Below are positions 54,544 through 63,905 of a DNA stretch of 64,000 bases, in pieces. A model generated the notes under the pieces. That model searched no databases. It saw only the letters and a program-made list of their open reading frames with translations, and was not told the DNA's origin. A program made the translations under genes and the position numbers. The stretch spans positions 1-64,000 of the forward strand of contig JAAFJX010000014.1 in NCBI GenBank assembly GCA_013299045.1. Direction: 5' to 3'. The stretch's first letter is position 1; every line of letters starts with the position of its first letter. The stretch is from Cytophagales bacterium (GTDB taxonomy: Bacteria; Bacteroidota; Bacteroidia; Cytophagales; Bernardetiaceae).

Positions 54544-55020
54544 ATGTCCAAGATAAATAAAAGTTCAAGGCATTCAAAGATAACGGGAGACTTTGCCGAG
54601 AATATGGTTTTATACTGGCTTTCAAAAAACGGCTTTGAGAGCGCAAAAGTGGACCATACTGGCATAGATTTGATTGCAAGAAATCCTATAACCAAAGAGT
54701 TGATGGGAATTTCGGTAAAAAGCCGTTCAAGAGATTGTACGACTGAAAAACTGCATTTGAATATCCCAAATGATAATTTTGAAAAAATGGACGTAGCCTG
54801 TGAAGCATTTGGCTGTGCGCCTTATTTTGCCATAGTGGTGGACATTCCTGGCAAAATCAATATCTTTGTTTTGAGTCAATCAAGATTCTTACAACTATGT
54901 CCTTTAGGGAAAACAGTTGCTATTTGGAAAATGAGTGACGACTATTTAGAAAAATACAAAAATGACCAATCAATTATGAATATTGAACTGCAATATGCCC
55001 TATTGAATTGGTGGACATAA
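54544..55020 (+). CDS. PD-(D/E)XK nuclease-like protein
   Basis: The 158-residue protein begins at the ATG at 54544 (a TTG precedes it). GDFAENMVLYWLSKNGFES resembles the start of a Holliday-junction-resolvase/restriction-type fold. The catalytic stretch DHTGIDLIARNP...MGISVKSR carries D...(x)VK, with Ser where many family members have Glu or Gln. Not certain to be an active nuclease. It is followed by tRNA-Arg on the other strand. Confidence 0.62.
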   Translation: MSKINKSSRHSKITGDFAENMVLYWLSKNGFESAKVDHTGIDLIARNPITKELMGISVKSRSRDCTTEKLHLNIPNDNFEKMDVACEAFGCAPYFAIVVDIPGKINIFVLSQSRFLQLCPLGKTVAIWKMSDDYLEKYKNDQSIMNIELQYALLNWWT

Positions 55021-55025
55021 AAAAA

Positions 55026-55097
55026 TGCCCCCGACGGGAATCGAACCCATATCTAGTGTTTAGGAAACACTTGTTCTATCCGTTGAACTACGAGGAC
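55026..55097 (-). tRNA. tRNA-Arg (CCT)
   Basis: The minus strand folds as a full cloverleaf. The acceptor stem is GTCCTCG with CGGGGGC. The anticodon stem AGTGT/ACACT encloses TTCCTAA, anticodon CCT. The T arm has TTCGATT in the loop. The CCA end is not encoded. It decodes AGG. It converges on the nuclease-like gene at 54544-55020. Confidence 0.95.
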
Positions 55098-55453
55098 TTT
55101 TGATTTGACTGCAAAATTAGCAGTTAATTTCATTTTTTCAAATCGTAGATGATAGATTTTATGGTTTCCACATCAGAACATACTTGCTATTGCTTCCTTT
55201 TGCATTCTCTTCGGCGTGTTGTTTACTCTCGCTCAGGGGTAGCCTAAAATCAAAATTGCATCAGGCAAAGACCTTTTAGCCAAAAAATAGATTTTGGCGG
55301 TTTAAATTGAAGTTCAATGTAACTATTTTAACAATTTTTTGTTTTTTGTTACTTTTATCGTATTTTTTGGATCTATATGTTAAACAAGACTTCCTTTGCG
55401 CACCAAAACACTTTGTTTTGGTTTTTTTATTTTACTCTAAAACAAGAAAAATC
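55098..55453. other. Intergenic region, nothing clear
   Basis: This AT-rich region lies between the tRNA and the small lipoprotein genes. An open frame reaches back here from 55454 through a TTG at 55307, but the ATG at 55454 better fits a lipoprotein signal. No repeat or RNA gene is seen. Confidence 0.4.
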
Positions 55454-55636
55454 ATGCTGAAATTCATGAAGATTTATTGGCTGCTGCCTTTTGTGCTGGT
55501 GGCTGCGCTGGCTGCTAGCGGCTGCAAAAAAGAACTGCGTTTTAACGAAAGGGCAAAAAACTCTAAGGATAGGCAGATTTTCCACAATAAAAAAAATATC
55601 AAAAAAAACTTCAAAAAAATTTGGAAGTTTCCTTAA
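55454..55636 (+). CDS. Small lipoprotein, perhaps a truncated copy of the next gene
   Basis: The 60-residue frame starts with a lipoprotein signal (LPFVLVAALAASGC) resembling that of the gene at 55707 (IPFVLLLLLAAGC). The mature part is short and Lys/Asn-rich (KKNIKKNFKKIWKF) with no domain, so it may be a decayed duplicate or a true small lipoprotein. It stops 70 bp before the next start. Confidence 0.45.
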   Translation: MLKFMKIYWLLPFVLVAALAASGCKKELRFNERAKNSKDRQIFHNKKNIKKNFKKIWKFP

Positions 55637-55655
55637 AATTTATTTTATTTTATTT

Positions 55656-55663
55656 TATCTTTG
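55656..55663 (+). promoter_or_regulatory. -7 box for the lipoprotein/M43 operon
   Basis: TATCTTTG followed by C is a perfect -7 box. A clean -33 is not visible in the AT-rich stretch. The transcript would start about 40 bp before the ATG at 55707. Confidence 0.5.
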
Positions 55664-55706
55664 CGAGTATTCTAAATTTATTAGTCATTTTAACCAACAT
55701 AATGCC

Positions 55707-56264
55707 ATGAAAATCAAGTATTTAATTCCATTTGTGCTGCTGCTTTTACTAGCCGCGGGCTGCCAGAAAAATGACCCTTGTGGAAGCAGCACAAATAATC
55801 CGAATGCCCTTAGTTACAACAGGCAGAAAGCTCGCGCTTTTCTTATCCATGACAAAAACACGGGAGAAGATCTGATAAAGAAAAGATATGGCGGTGAAAA
55901 ATTTTTAAGACAGATTGAAAAGGGGTACTATCTTGCTAGCGACTTCCAAGATTTTGGCTACATAGCAACTTGGGGCAACATAGGTGCGCAAAAAGGGCCA
56001 GAAGATTACAAGAGCAAGCTCTGCACAGATTGCTCCTACATGGATTATTTGGTCATAGAATATCCTAACGGCGATAAGCCCGATACCCTAGCCTGCATGG
56101 TAAATGGCTATGCCAATGACCCTTGTTTGAATTATGAGCGCTTTGATTACTATTTAAATGGTAAGTATATACAGTCAGGTAATGGGCAAATACCGTATCA
56201 AAAGCTGCACCTTTTAAGTTCTATCGCAGAATTAGATTCTGACGTACTCATTATCCGAAAATAA
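55707..56264 (+). CDS. Lipoprotein of unknown function beside the M43 protease
   Basis: The 185-residue product begins at the ATG at 55707 with signal LLLLAAGC and a mature part carrying five Cys (NDPCGSS, KLCTDCSYM, LACMVNG, DPCLNYE) that could pair. No family is recognised. It stops 3 bp before the ATG of the M43 protease gene, so the two are co-transcribed and may act together. Confidence 0.7.
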   Translation: MKIKYLIPFVLLLLLAAGCQKNDPCGSSTNNPNALSYNRQKARAFLIHDKNTGEDLIKKRYGGEKFLRQIEKGYYLASDFQDFGYIATWGNIGAQKGPEDYKSKLCTDCSYMDYLVIEYPNGDKPDTLACMVNGYANDPCLNYERFDYYLNGKYIQSGNGQIPYQKLHLLSSIAELDSDVLIIRK

Positions 56265-56267
56265 ACC

Positions 56268-58598
56268 ATGAAGAATATTTTGAAATTGTTACTACCTGTG
56301 CTGTTTTGTGCAGGTAGCTTGGAGTTGTGTGCACAAGCGCAGAGAAAATATTGCGACCCTACTTCAATCGTGGACTCTGCTATTTTTGTAAACAATCCTT
56401 GGTTTGGAAATAACAGCTGGTTCAAAGCTGAAAGTAAGTCCACCGTAAATGTTACGAACCAGAGACGCTTGGGAGTGGGTGGTCTGACAAGAACCATTTT
56501 CCAGATTCCCGCGCAATATTTTGCTTCAGCCAATGATGCCTGTGTAGGCGATTCCGTTGCTATATTTACACCTGAGGCACTTATCAATGAGGTTAATCGG
56601 GAAATTTACACGAATAGCAATAGTGGTATCATGGTGTATAATGCGGGTGCAACCAAGAGAGTTTGTGATTGGTTTCTGAATAACAACCTGGCTGTTTGGA
56701 ATTGGCTCTCTTACACTGTACCTCACAACAACAATGATGCGCTTAATATCTATTTTGTCAATAGATTCACAGGGGCTGGCGGCATAGCAGCACCTTTAGG
56801 TACAAGTGGATTTAACCCCAAATGCTTAATGCAATTAGACGGTATAGACTTTCCACAGTTAACGAATACACTAGCACATGAGATAGGCCATTGCTTGGGT
56901 TTGGACCATACGCACAAGAGTGGTTATCTGGGCGGTTTGGTCAGTAACGAGTATGCTAATGAGTGTTCACAAGAATCGGTAGATAAAAGCCGTGTACAGG
57001 GTTTCCCTTGTGCTTACATGGGTATGGACAAGTGTGCGGTAAATGGTGATGGCCTTTGTGATACCGATGCGGATGCAAAGGTTACGAACGACCTAGTAGA
57101 TATTGCTGGCTGTGTTTATACTGGAACAGATACAGATAATTGGGGAGATGTTTGGCATTCTTTGGGTAATAACAATGCTATCAGCAATGTTATGTCCTAT
57201 CACGAAGCTGAATGTGCAAGAGATTTTACCAACTCACAAAATCAGGTCATGCATTACTGGGCAGAGCACTATGTTGACCATTTTCCTGAGCCATACACAA
57301 GGCGTTCGCGCCCTATTGAGTTCTACAAAAATCCTCACATAGATGTTTATGAAAATGACAATATTTTTCAGAACGCCTCCCCTATAGAATTTGGTGTGAA
57401 TAATAGACAGCATCATACCTTTCATGGCATTCCAAACTTTGATAGAGTTTTGCCTGTTGTTCCTTCCTACTTTACAGACTACAGTTATAATGATGTGGAT
57501 TTTGTAAGTTTTACACTAGACGCACCGCGTACTGTAACAATAGAAACACACCCTGTGCCTGGGCAGCCAGATTCTGATACCAGAATTACGCTCTTTGCTG
57601 CGACAGGATTTGGGCCTGGTGCAGGTTTGAACCAGTTGGACTTCAATGATAATGGTGGGGTAAGTACATATTCCCGCTTATCTGGCATTTTGCTCCCTGC
57701 TGGCAGCTATACGATAATGATACAAAATAGCCCTAACATTGGCTTAGGACATTACTATATTTCTCTTTCACGTGGGAATACTGGTACAGGAGGTTTGGGT
57801 ATAGGTCTAATCGTAGGTGATGGCATAGCAAGCGACGGCTCACTTCCTTCAATAGCCTGCCCAGGTGAACAACTTGGCGTAACAGGTTTAAAACCAGGTC
57901 AGACAGCGTTGTTTTCATCTGTACCTACAAGTGTCATAACCTCTACAGGAATAATTAATTCTGGTTTTAATGGTTTTGCTACTATCAAAGTAGAAATTTA
58001 TGAAGGTGGTGTTGTAATTGACGAGTTTGAGTGGGAGTTGTTTATAGGTGTTTTACCAATACCTACGCTCAAAATCAGAACGCCAAAACCGGGCACCACC
58101 AATATAGCGTGTCTATACCTCAGCTCAGTGGTGGCAGATGTAACACCCGCTGTAGGAGTTTTGGGCTATGAGTGGGAAATTACATATCATCCGCTGGGTG
58201 GCGGCCCAACAACGGTATTCACTACTACTGGTGAGATGCCAGATTTCATTGGGGTAGGGACATATACAGTAAGGGTAAGAGTGTTTAATCGCTGCGGTTG
58301 GTCACCTTTTGGTATTCTTCGCTTCCATGTACAACAATGTAATGGTCAACAACGCCTTGCCTTCCTCGCGCCCAACCCCGCCCAGAACCAAGTAACCGTA
58401 ACAGTGAAAAATGAAATACCCATTGCGCAAGGTGGCTTGGATATCCGCATCAAGGATATGTACGGCCTAGAGAAAATAGCCGTGCAGAGCCAAACCCGCG
58501 AAACGAACATTGATATTAGCAGCTTGCAAGTTGGTATCTACATCGTGTATGTGCAGAATGGCTCAAGAATAGAGTATCTGCGCTTGAACGTGGAATAA
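56268..58598 (+). CDS. Secreted M43-type metalloprotease with T9SS type A signal
   Basis: The 776-residue protein has a signal peptide (LLLPVLFCAGSLELCAQ). The catalytic domain (about 100-340) contains HEIGHCLGLDH (204-214), with Glu205 and ligands His204, His208 and His214, and further down a Met-turn NVMSYHE. This is the pappalysin/M43 pattern. A pre-peptidase C-like module (about 395-505) and Ig-like units follow. The last ~75 residues (FLAPNPAQNQVTVTVKNE to the end) are the T9SS type A signal. It would digest extracellular proteins; it is coupled to the lipoprotein gene just before it. Confidence 0.9.
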   Translation: MKNILKLLLPVLFCAGSLELCAQAQRKYCDPTSIVDSAIFVNNPWFGNNSWFKAESKSTVNVTNQRRLGVGGLTRTIFQIPAQYFASANDACVGDSVAIFTPEALINEVNREIYTNSNSGIMVYNAGATKRVCDWFLNNNLAVWNWLSYTVPHNNNDALNIYFVNRFTGAGGIAAPLGTSGFNPKCLMQLDGIDFPQLTNTLAHEIGHCLGLDHTHKSGYLGGLVSNEYANECSQESVDKSRVQGFPCAYMGMDKCAVNGDGLCDTDADAKVTNDLVDIAGCVYTGTDTDNWGDVWHSLGNNNAISNVMSYHEAECARDFTNSQNQVMHYWAEHYVDHFPEPYTRRSRPIEFYKNPHIDVYENDNIFQNASPIEFGVNNRQHHTFHGIPNFDRVLPVVPSYFTDYSYNDVDFVSFTLDAPRTVTIETHPVPGQPDSDTRITLFAATGFGPGAGLNQLDFNDNGGVSTYSRLSGILLPAGSYTIMIQNSPNIGLGHYYISLSRGNTGTGGLGIGLIVGDGIASDGSLPSIACPGEQLGVTGLKPGQTALFSSVPTSVITSTGIINSGFNGFATIKVEIYEGGVVIDEFEWELFIGVLPIPTLKIRTPKPGTTNIACLYLSSVVADVTPAVGVLGYEWEITYHPLGGGPTTVFTTTGEMPDFIGVGTYTVRVRVFNRCGWSPFGILRFHVQQCNGQQRLAFLAPNPAQNQVTVTVKNEIPIAQGGLDIRIKDMYGLEKIAVQSQTRETNIDISSLQVGIYIVYVQNGSRIEYLRLNVE

Positions 58599-58619
58599 AA
58601 ACCTATTAGTTTGATTATC

Positions 58620-58660
58620 AAAGTATTGCAAAGAGTAAAAAAAATTGCAATACTTTTTTT
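58620..58660 (+). terminator. Terminator after the M43 protease
   Basis: AAAGTATTGCAA (58620-58631) pairs with TTGCAATACTTT (58645-58656), followed by T. It lies about 21 bp after the stop. Confidence 0.8.
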
Positions 58661-58667
58661 ATTACAT

Positions 58668-59086
58668 AGTTTACCCAAAAAAAGTATTTAAAACATTCAT
58701 TATCAGTAAATTATTTTGATTTTTAGCCCAAGAAAATTACAAGTTTTATGAATCAAAGCCTAAAAACCTTGCAATTATTTTTTTGGGCGTGCCCCGCAAG
58801 CGGGTCGGCGAGGCAGAGGCTTCGCTGGCGCTTTGGTGCTGCGCACCAGCCTTTGGCGGCCTCTGCCATGCCTCACGCACATCGCCCTTGACCTCAGAAA
58901 ATGCCTAAAAGCGCTGGGTTCTAAAGGAAAAAATGAAAGTTCTGTTCTCACCTGTGATGTGCGTGAGAGAGGCGGCGGGTTGAGTGCGAAGCACCGAAGC
59001 GTGAGCGAAGCCCAAAGCCGAACGACCCGCTGGCGGGGCACGCCCACAGCTTTTTGAAACGTAGAAACTTTTTTTCAGGGACGACT
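58668..59086. mobile_element. Inverted-repeat element E with a GC-rich palindromic core
   Basis: The ends AGTTTACCCAAAAAAAG and the complement of AGTCGTCCCTGAAAAAAAG are the family termini; near the left end CATTATCAGTAAATTA matches the shared left module. The core (58783-59045) is GC-rich and palindromic: GGGCGTGCCCCGCAAGCGG at the left with its complement at the right. Nested arms are GGCAGAGG/CCTCTGCC and CTCACGCACATC/GATGTGCGTGAG. Open frames in the core are composition artefacts. Confidence 0.68.
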
Positions 59087-59232
59087 AGATAGATTTACCT
59101 CTTGGGCCGAGTCCATTCAACATATTTTGCCGAAATTAGATATTCCGTATTTGTTTTTTATTTATAATTGCAAAACACTTGTGGCCAAAGATTGGCTTAC
59201 ATCAAGATTTTTACACCCAAACAAACAGAAAA

Positions 59233-59952
59233 ATGTCCGATAATTCAAACACCCCCAAGCCCAAAATGAAGTCCTTGTCGCTAAAAGATTGGTCTGAAAT
59301 CAAAAGCGATAACGCATGGGTTATTTTTAAAGTGATGGCAGAATTTGTGGAGGCTTTTGAAAAACTGACTCGCATAGGCCCTTGTGTATCCATATTCGGC
59401 TCTGCACGCACTACCCCTGACAATCCTTACTACCAACAAGCGGAAGAAATTGCGTCAAAAATTGTCAATTTGGGCTATGGAGTCATTACAGGCGGCGGTC
59501 CAGGCATTATGGAAGCTGCCAACAAAGGCGCTAAAAATGCAAAAGGAAAATCTGTTGGGCTTTGTATAAGGCTGCCTTTTGAATCCACTCACAACATTTA
59601 TATTGACCGCGACCGCATCATTGACTTTGATTATTTCTTTGTCCGTAAGGTGATGTTTGTCAAATACTCACAAGGTTTTATCGTCATGCCTGGTGGTTTG
59701 GGTACGCTGGACGAACTTTTTGAGGCTTATACGCTCATACAAACCCAAAAAATAGACCCCTTTCCTATCGTTTTGGTAGGCAAATCTTACTGGAATGGCC
59801 TGCTAGAATGGATTAAGTCTGTGGTGGTGGCCAAAGAGCATAACGTCAGCCCAGCAGACTTAGACCTTATCAGCGTTGTGGACTCTTCGGACGAGGCTGT
59901 AGAAATTATTGATAAGTTCTATAAAAAGCACGAAATATCGCCTAACTTTTAA
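59233..59952 (+). CDS. LOG-family protein (TIGR00730-like)
   Basis: The 239-residue protein begins at the ATG at 59233; a TTG further upstream is less likely. The Rossmann-type nucleotide site shows GGGPGIMEAANKGA and MPGGLGTLDELFEAYTLIQT (PGGxGTxxE), the signature of LOG family cytokinin riboside 5'-phosphate phosphoribohydrolases. In bacteria the enzyme releases a base from nucleoside monophosphates; the true substrate is often unknown. It stands alone after element E. Confidence 0.9.
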   Translation: MSDNSNTPKPKMKSLSLKDWSEIKSDNAWVIFKVMAEFVEAFEKLTRIGPCVSIFGSARTTPDNPYYQQAEEIASKIVNLGYGVITGGGPGIMEAANKGAKNAKGKSVGLCIRLPFESTHNIYIDRDRIIDFDYFFVRKVMFVKYSQGFIVMPGGLGTLDELFEAYTLIQTQKIDPFPIVLVGKSYWNGLLEWIKSVVVAKEHNVSPADLDLISVVDSSDEAVEIIDKFYKKHEISPNF

Positions 59953-60043
59953 AGATATAACTGACAGGATTATCCAAATAAGCGCTTGTTTTTTGAAGAA
60001 TAAGCTAGCTTTTATGCCAGCAACACAACACTCTTGCATAAAT

Positions 60044-60074
60044 TTTGTTCATTCAGAGTTTTATGGTATATTTG
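60044..60074 (+). promoter_or_regulatory. Promoter for the propeller/SpoIIE gene
   Basis: TTTG (60044-60047), 19 bp, then TATATTTG (60067-60074) is a full match to the consensus. The ATG lies about 60 bp downstream. Confidence 0.7.
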
Positions 60075-60136
60075 TTCGGCTTCAAGTTGGACTCAATGCG
60101 GCTCTATAATTTTACAATCTGCTAGCGCGATTAACT

Positions 60137-61381
60137 ATGCACTTACTACAACGATATCTACTTGCGTTTTTAGCTTGTTTTTTTATTCATGTTTCGTTGT
60201 GGGCACAAATTGATTTAAAATTTGACCGCTTGAGTGCTTTTGAGGGAGTTGGCATCAACAGCATAGCCCAAGACCAACAAGGTTTCATGTGGTTTGCTAC
60301 ATCGTCTGGTCTTATACGCTACGACGGTGAACAAACAAAGCGCTTTAAGCCCTATCAAACAGATACGCTTAACCACCCTAATAATGAAATTTTTACAATT
60401 TTTTTTGACTCTCAAAACAGGTTGTGGCTAGGCACTTATCAAAACGGCATTTATCTTTTTGATGAAGCCAAGCAAAGTTTCAAGCACATGACAGCTATCA
60501 AAGGCGATAGCACCACGCTAACCAGCCGAATGTGTTTTGGCTTTCTTGAGGACAAAGACAAGAATATTTGGACTATGTCTGGCTATTTATGTTTGTTAGA
60601 TGTTAAAAACTGGAAAGTCGTTAAGCGGATAGGGCCAAGTTCTCAGCAAGAGTCCGATAGCCAGCCAGCTATTTATACCAACAGCATTACTGCACAAGAC
60701 CGTACAGGGCGATTCTGGATGGGCACCTGGAAAGATAACTATGGCATTGATACCTTTAGGCTACCCGCCAAGCGTTTTTATCATTTGCGTAGTAACCTTG
60801 ATACAACTGCTTTTGCTGATGCAAAACAACCTCAGTTGGTCAGAGATATTTTTGTGGACTCTCAAGGAGACGTTTGGTTTTGCTCTTACACGGGGCTTTA
60901 TTGGTATCATCAAAAAACAGGCAGGTTTAACCTTTTTAAAACGATAATCGGCGATAGTCAAAGCCTTTCGGCCGATAATGTGAGTAGCATCACCGAAGAT
61001 TCGCAGGGCAATATTTGGGTAGGCTCGCTGGGTGGTGGGGTTTCTATGTTTGACAAAAAAACATGGAAGTTTAGCAATTATACGCATAATCCACAAAATA
61101 CTAATACCATTCCGAACAACATTGTTTCCTGTATTTTTGCAGATAAAGATGACCATATATGGGTAGGAACGGAGTCGGGAGTGGCTTGTTTGAACCCCAA
61201 TATGCGGAAGTTTAAGTTATTGACACATAACGTAAATGGTTTTGAAGACTTTGTTCTGGGGGGGCGTTGCATCTTGGAAGCCGAAAACGGTACTGTATGG
61301 GCGGGGCTTCAGAAGGGAGTAGACCAGTTGGGTGCAACTTATGGAGGAGTGGTGGGCTTGAATCCCCAAACAGGTGCTTAG
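60137..61381 (+). pseudogene. Propeller sensor part of a frameshifted propeller/SpoIIE gene
   Basis: This 414-residue frame has a signal peptide (LAFLACFFIHVSLWAQ) and propeller blades of the two-component-regulator type (DQQGFMWFATSSGLIRYDG, DSQNRLWLGTYQNGIYLFD, DSQGNIWVGSLGGGVSMFD, ENGTVWAGLQKGV). It ends at a TAG at 61379 after LNPQTGA. The next frame over continues directly as LSIHYKDGYKEIRRG and carries the rest of the propeller. The two frames overlap by 8 bp at 61374-61381. A one-base difference near 61340-61381 would join them into one protein of about 1170 residues. Confidence 0.82.
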
Positions 61382-63656
61382 TATTCATTATAAAGACGGT
61401 TATAAGGAGATTAGAAGAGGAGAAAAACAAGATGTAGCCATCAAAAATTTGTATCTGGGCACGCTGATAGAGAGAGAAAAAAACAAAGTTTGGTTTTATT
61501 TTGTAGATGCCCAGTTTGTAGAGAGCGACGGTAAGACCTTCAGGCGCTTACGTGAGATGGAGGGCGCTTATCCATACTTGACATCAGATTCCTACCTCAC
61601 TTCCTACGGCACTATGATAACGCATCATGGAGGTAGAGTGGCTGTTTATGAAGATAATTTTAAAACCTATCGTCAGTTGAGCTATAGCATCCGCGACGAG
61701 GGCAATAAGGTAGCTCTATATTATGAAGACCCCTACGCCAACACTTGGTTGCTATACCTAACTGACACGCTGCGCTATTATGACAAAAACAAGAAAAATT
61801 TTGTCAATATTCCTATCCAAGACAATCAAAAACTAGGAGCAATACATATTGCTGGTGCACATTGCTTTAAGCAAGGAGAACTCTGGATTGCTTCGCTTCT
61901 GGGTGTGCAAATTGTACGCCTTAGTGATGGTAAGGTATTAAAAACGTTTACGACGAGAGACGGCTTAACAACTACCAATCTATACAGTTTAATTGGCGAT
62001 GAGGCAGGAGGGGTTTGGGTAAGTACGCAGGACGGTATCAGCCGAATAGATTCCAAGACCTATAAAATTGATAATTACTTTGTTGGCAGAGATTTGCCTA
62101 TTGCCTCTATCTATTCTATGCCCATCAATAGGGGGATTCAGCACCGTGGCAAGTACAGTGGCAATTTGTATTACAAAGGCTCGTCGGGGCTTTTGATGTT
62201 TAATCCTAAGGACATCAAAGAACAACCCAATACAGCAAAAATTGTGTTTACGGACATCAAGATAATGAATGAGTCCGTACAAATGGATTCGACTATCACA
62301 GTGGCCAAAATCATAGAGCTAGCGCCAGATGCCGATATGCTCACGATAGAATTTACCTTACTGAACTTCTCAAATCCTCAATTTAACAGCTATGAATATC
62401 AGCTCATGGGCTTTGATAAAAGACGCATTAATGGATACAACAACAATACCGCCACCTACACCAATTTAGAACCAGGCACGTACCGCTTTCGCGTGTGGGC
62501 CAAAAACGACCGAGGAGTTCCTACAAAAGATTTTTCTGAGCTTATTATCATCAAGAATCCTTACCTTTGGCAAACCTGGTGGTTCCGATTACTCGCAGCA
62601 TTTGTCATACTTGGAGGTGCAGCGGGCTTAGTTTATTGGCGTTTGAGCAACTTAAACAAACAAAAATTGATTTTGGAACAGAAAGTTGAGGAGCGTACGG
62701 CAGAGATTGTTCGACAAAAAGACGAAATCAGCACAATAGCCTCAAATTTGGCGGTGTCTATGGAAGAAACCAATGCGCTCAATGAAGAACTCAATATTAC
62801 ACTAGACCAGCTCAAGGAACAAACTACACTCATAGAAAAGAAAAACATAGAAATTGTAGCGGGTATCAATTACGCCAAGCGCATACAAACGGCTATGCTG
62901 CCGCAACAAGAACAATACAGCGAGTTTGTACCGCCATTTTGGGTGTTCTACCGTCCCCGAGATATTGTTAGCGGAGACTTTTATTGGATTAGCGAAGTGC
63001 GCTTTTCGCATAAGAAAAAAAGAATACTCATAGCCGCTGTAGATTGTACCGGGCACGGCGTACCGGGGGCGCTTATGTCCATGATTGGCCATAACCTACT
63101 AGACGAAGTTACGGCAACACTGGAAGTACATTCGCCGTGTCAAATTCTGACGGTTCTCAACAAACTGGTACGGAAAACCCTCCGTCAGCAAGATACCGAT
63201 AACCGCGATGGCATGGAAATTAGCCTTTTGGCCATTGATGTTCAAAAAAATGAAGCCAGTTTATCTTGTAGCCAAATAATTTTTGCTGGTGCGAACCGCC
63301 CGCTTTGTTATGTAGATGCACTGGGTGTGCTACAAACCGTCAAAGGCGATAAAATGCCTATTGGAGGCCATGAACGCCAAATGTTACAAGAGTTTACAGA
63401 GTTTGTGCTCCCGCATGAGGGCATTAAACGCCTCTATTTGTTTTCAGATGGTTACCAAGACCAGTTCGGAGGTTATCATAAAAAACGTTTCAGTAAAAGA
63501 CGTTTGGCAGAATTACTAGAAAAAACCACTCTACTTGAGTTAGAAGACCAGAAAAAAGCAATAGAAGAAACTTTTGAAGACTGGTTAAATACAGGAAGAG
63601 AGTATCAAATAGACGACGCACTTGTTTTGGGTATTGAGGTGGTAGCATACACGTAG
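61374..63656 (+). pseudogene. Remaining propeller, Y_Y_Y, membrane helix and SpoIIE part of the frameshifted gene
   Basis: From 61374 the frame carries the rest of the propeller (DGLTTTNLYSLIGDEAGGVW), a Y_Y_Y module about 300-395 (NYEYQLMGFD-like), a membrane helix near 403-423 (LLAAFVILGGAAGLVYW), a coiled coil and a SpoIIE phosphatase to the end (DCTGHGVPGALMSMIGHN, LFSDGYQDQFGG). It has no signal peptide of its own and a GTG or later start would separate it from the sensor half, so it most likely belongs with 60137-61381. Intact relatives of this layout act as envelope sensors with a phosphatase output. Confidence 0.85.
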
Positions 63657-63781
63657 CACGGAACAAAAAACTCTTGCCTTGGGACAAACCTTATGAAATA
63701 AAGTAGCTAATAGTAAGACGGACTAATACACATCAAAGTAATGCTGCTTTTTTCTGAACAGTCAGGTTTGTGTATCTAAGT

Positions 63782-63877
63782 AGTCGTCCCTTAAAAAATA
63801 TATAAGATATTTTGAAGATGAAATGCTTATTTAATTTGCTGGTAATAAATATCTTAGATGCTTTTTAAGGGAAAACT
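63782..63877. mobile_element. Inverted-repeat element F, the minimal member
   Basis: The 96-bp element has two near-identical arms: AGTCGTCCCTTAAAAAATAT on the left and the complement of AGTTTTCCCTTAAAAAGCAT on the right, about 26 of 31 bases matching. The reverse complement of its right ~65 bp matches the left module of A, B and C (TTTATTACCAGCAAATTA). It may be flanked by a 4-bp duplication AAGT. Non-coding. Confidence 0.75.
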
Positions 63878-63905
63878 AAGTAATAAAAATAACACGACTG
63901 AAGTG

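Noticed and set aside
55026-55097. tRNA-Arg as the attachment site of an integrated element
   Set aside because: No integrase gene and no partial copy of the tRNA 3' end were seen nearby.
58775-59047. 90-codon minus-strand frame and a 74-codon plus-strand frame in the GC-rich core of element E
   Set aside because: Both arise from GC-rich palindromic DNA and are complements of each other; no domain.
61374-61381. Programmed ribosomal frameshift between the two halves of the propeller/SpoIIE gene
   Set aside because: No slippery heptamer or downstream stem is evident; a mutation or sequence error is simpler.
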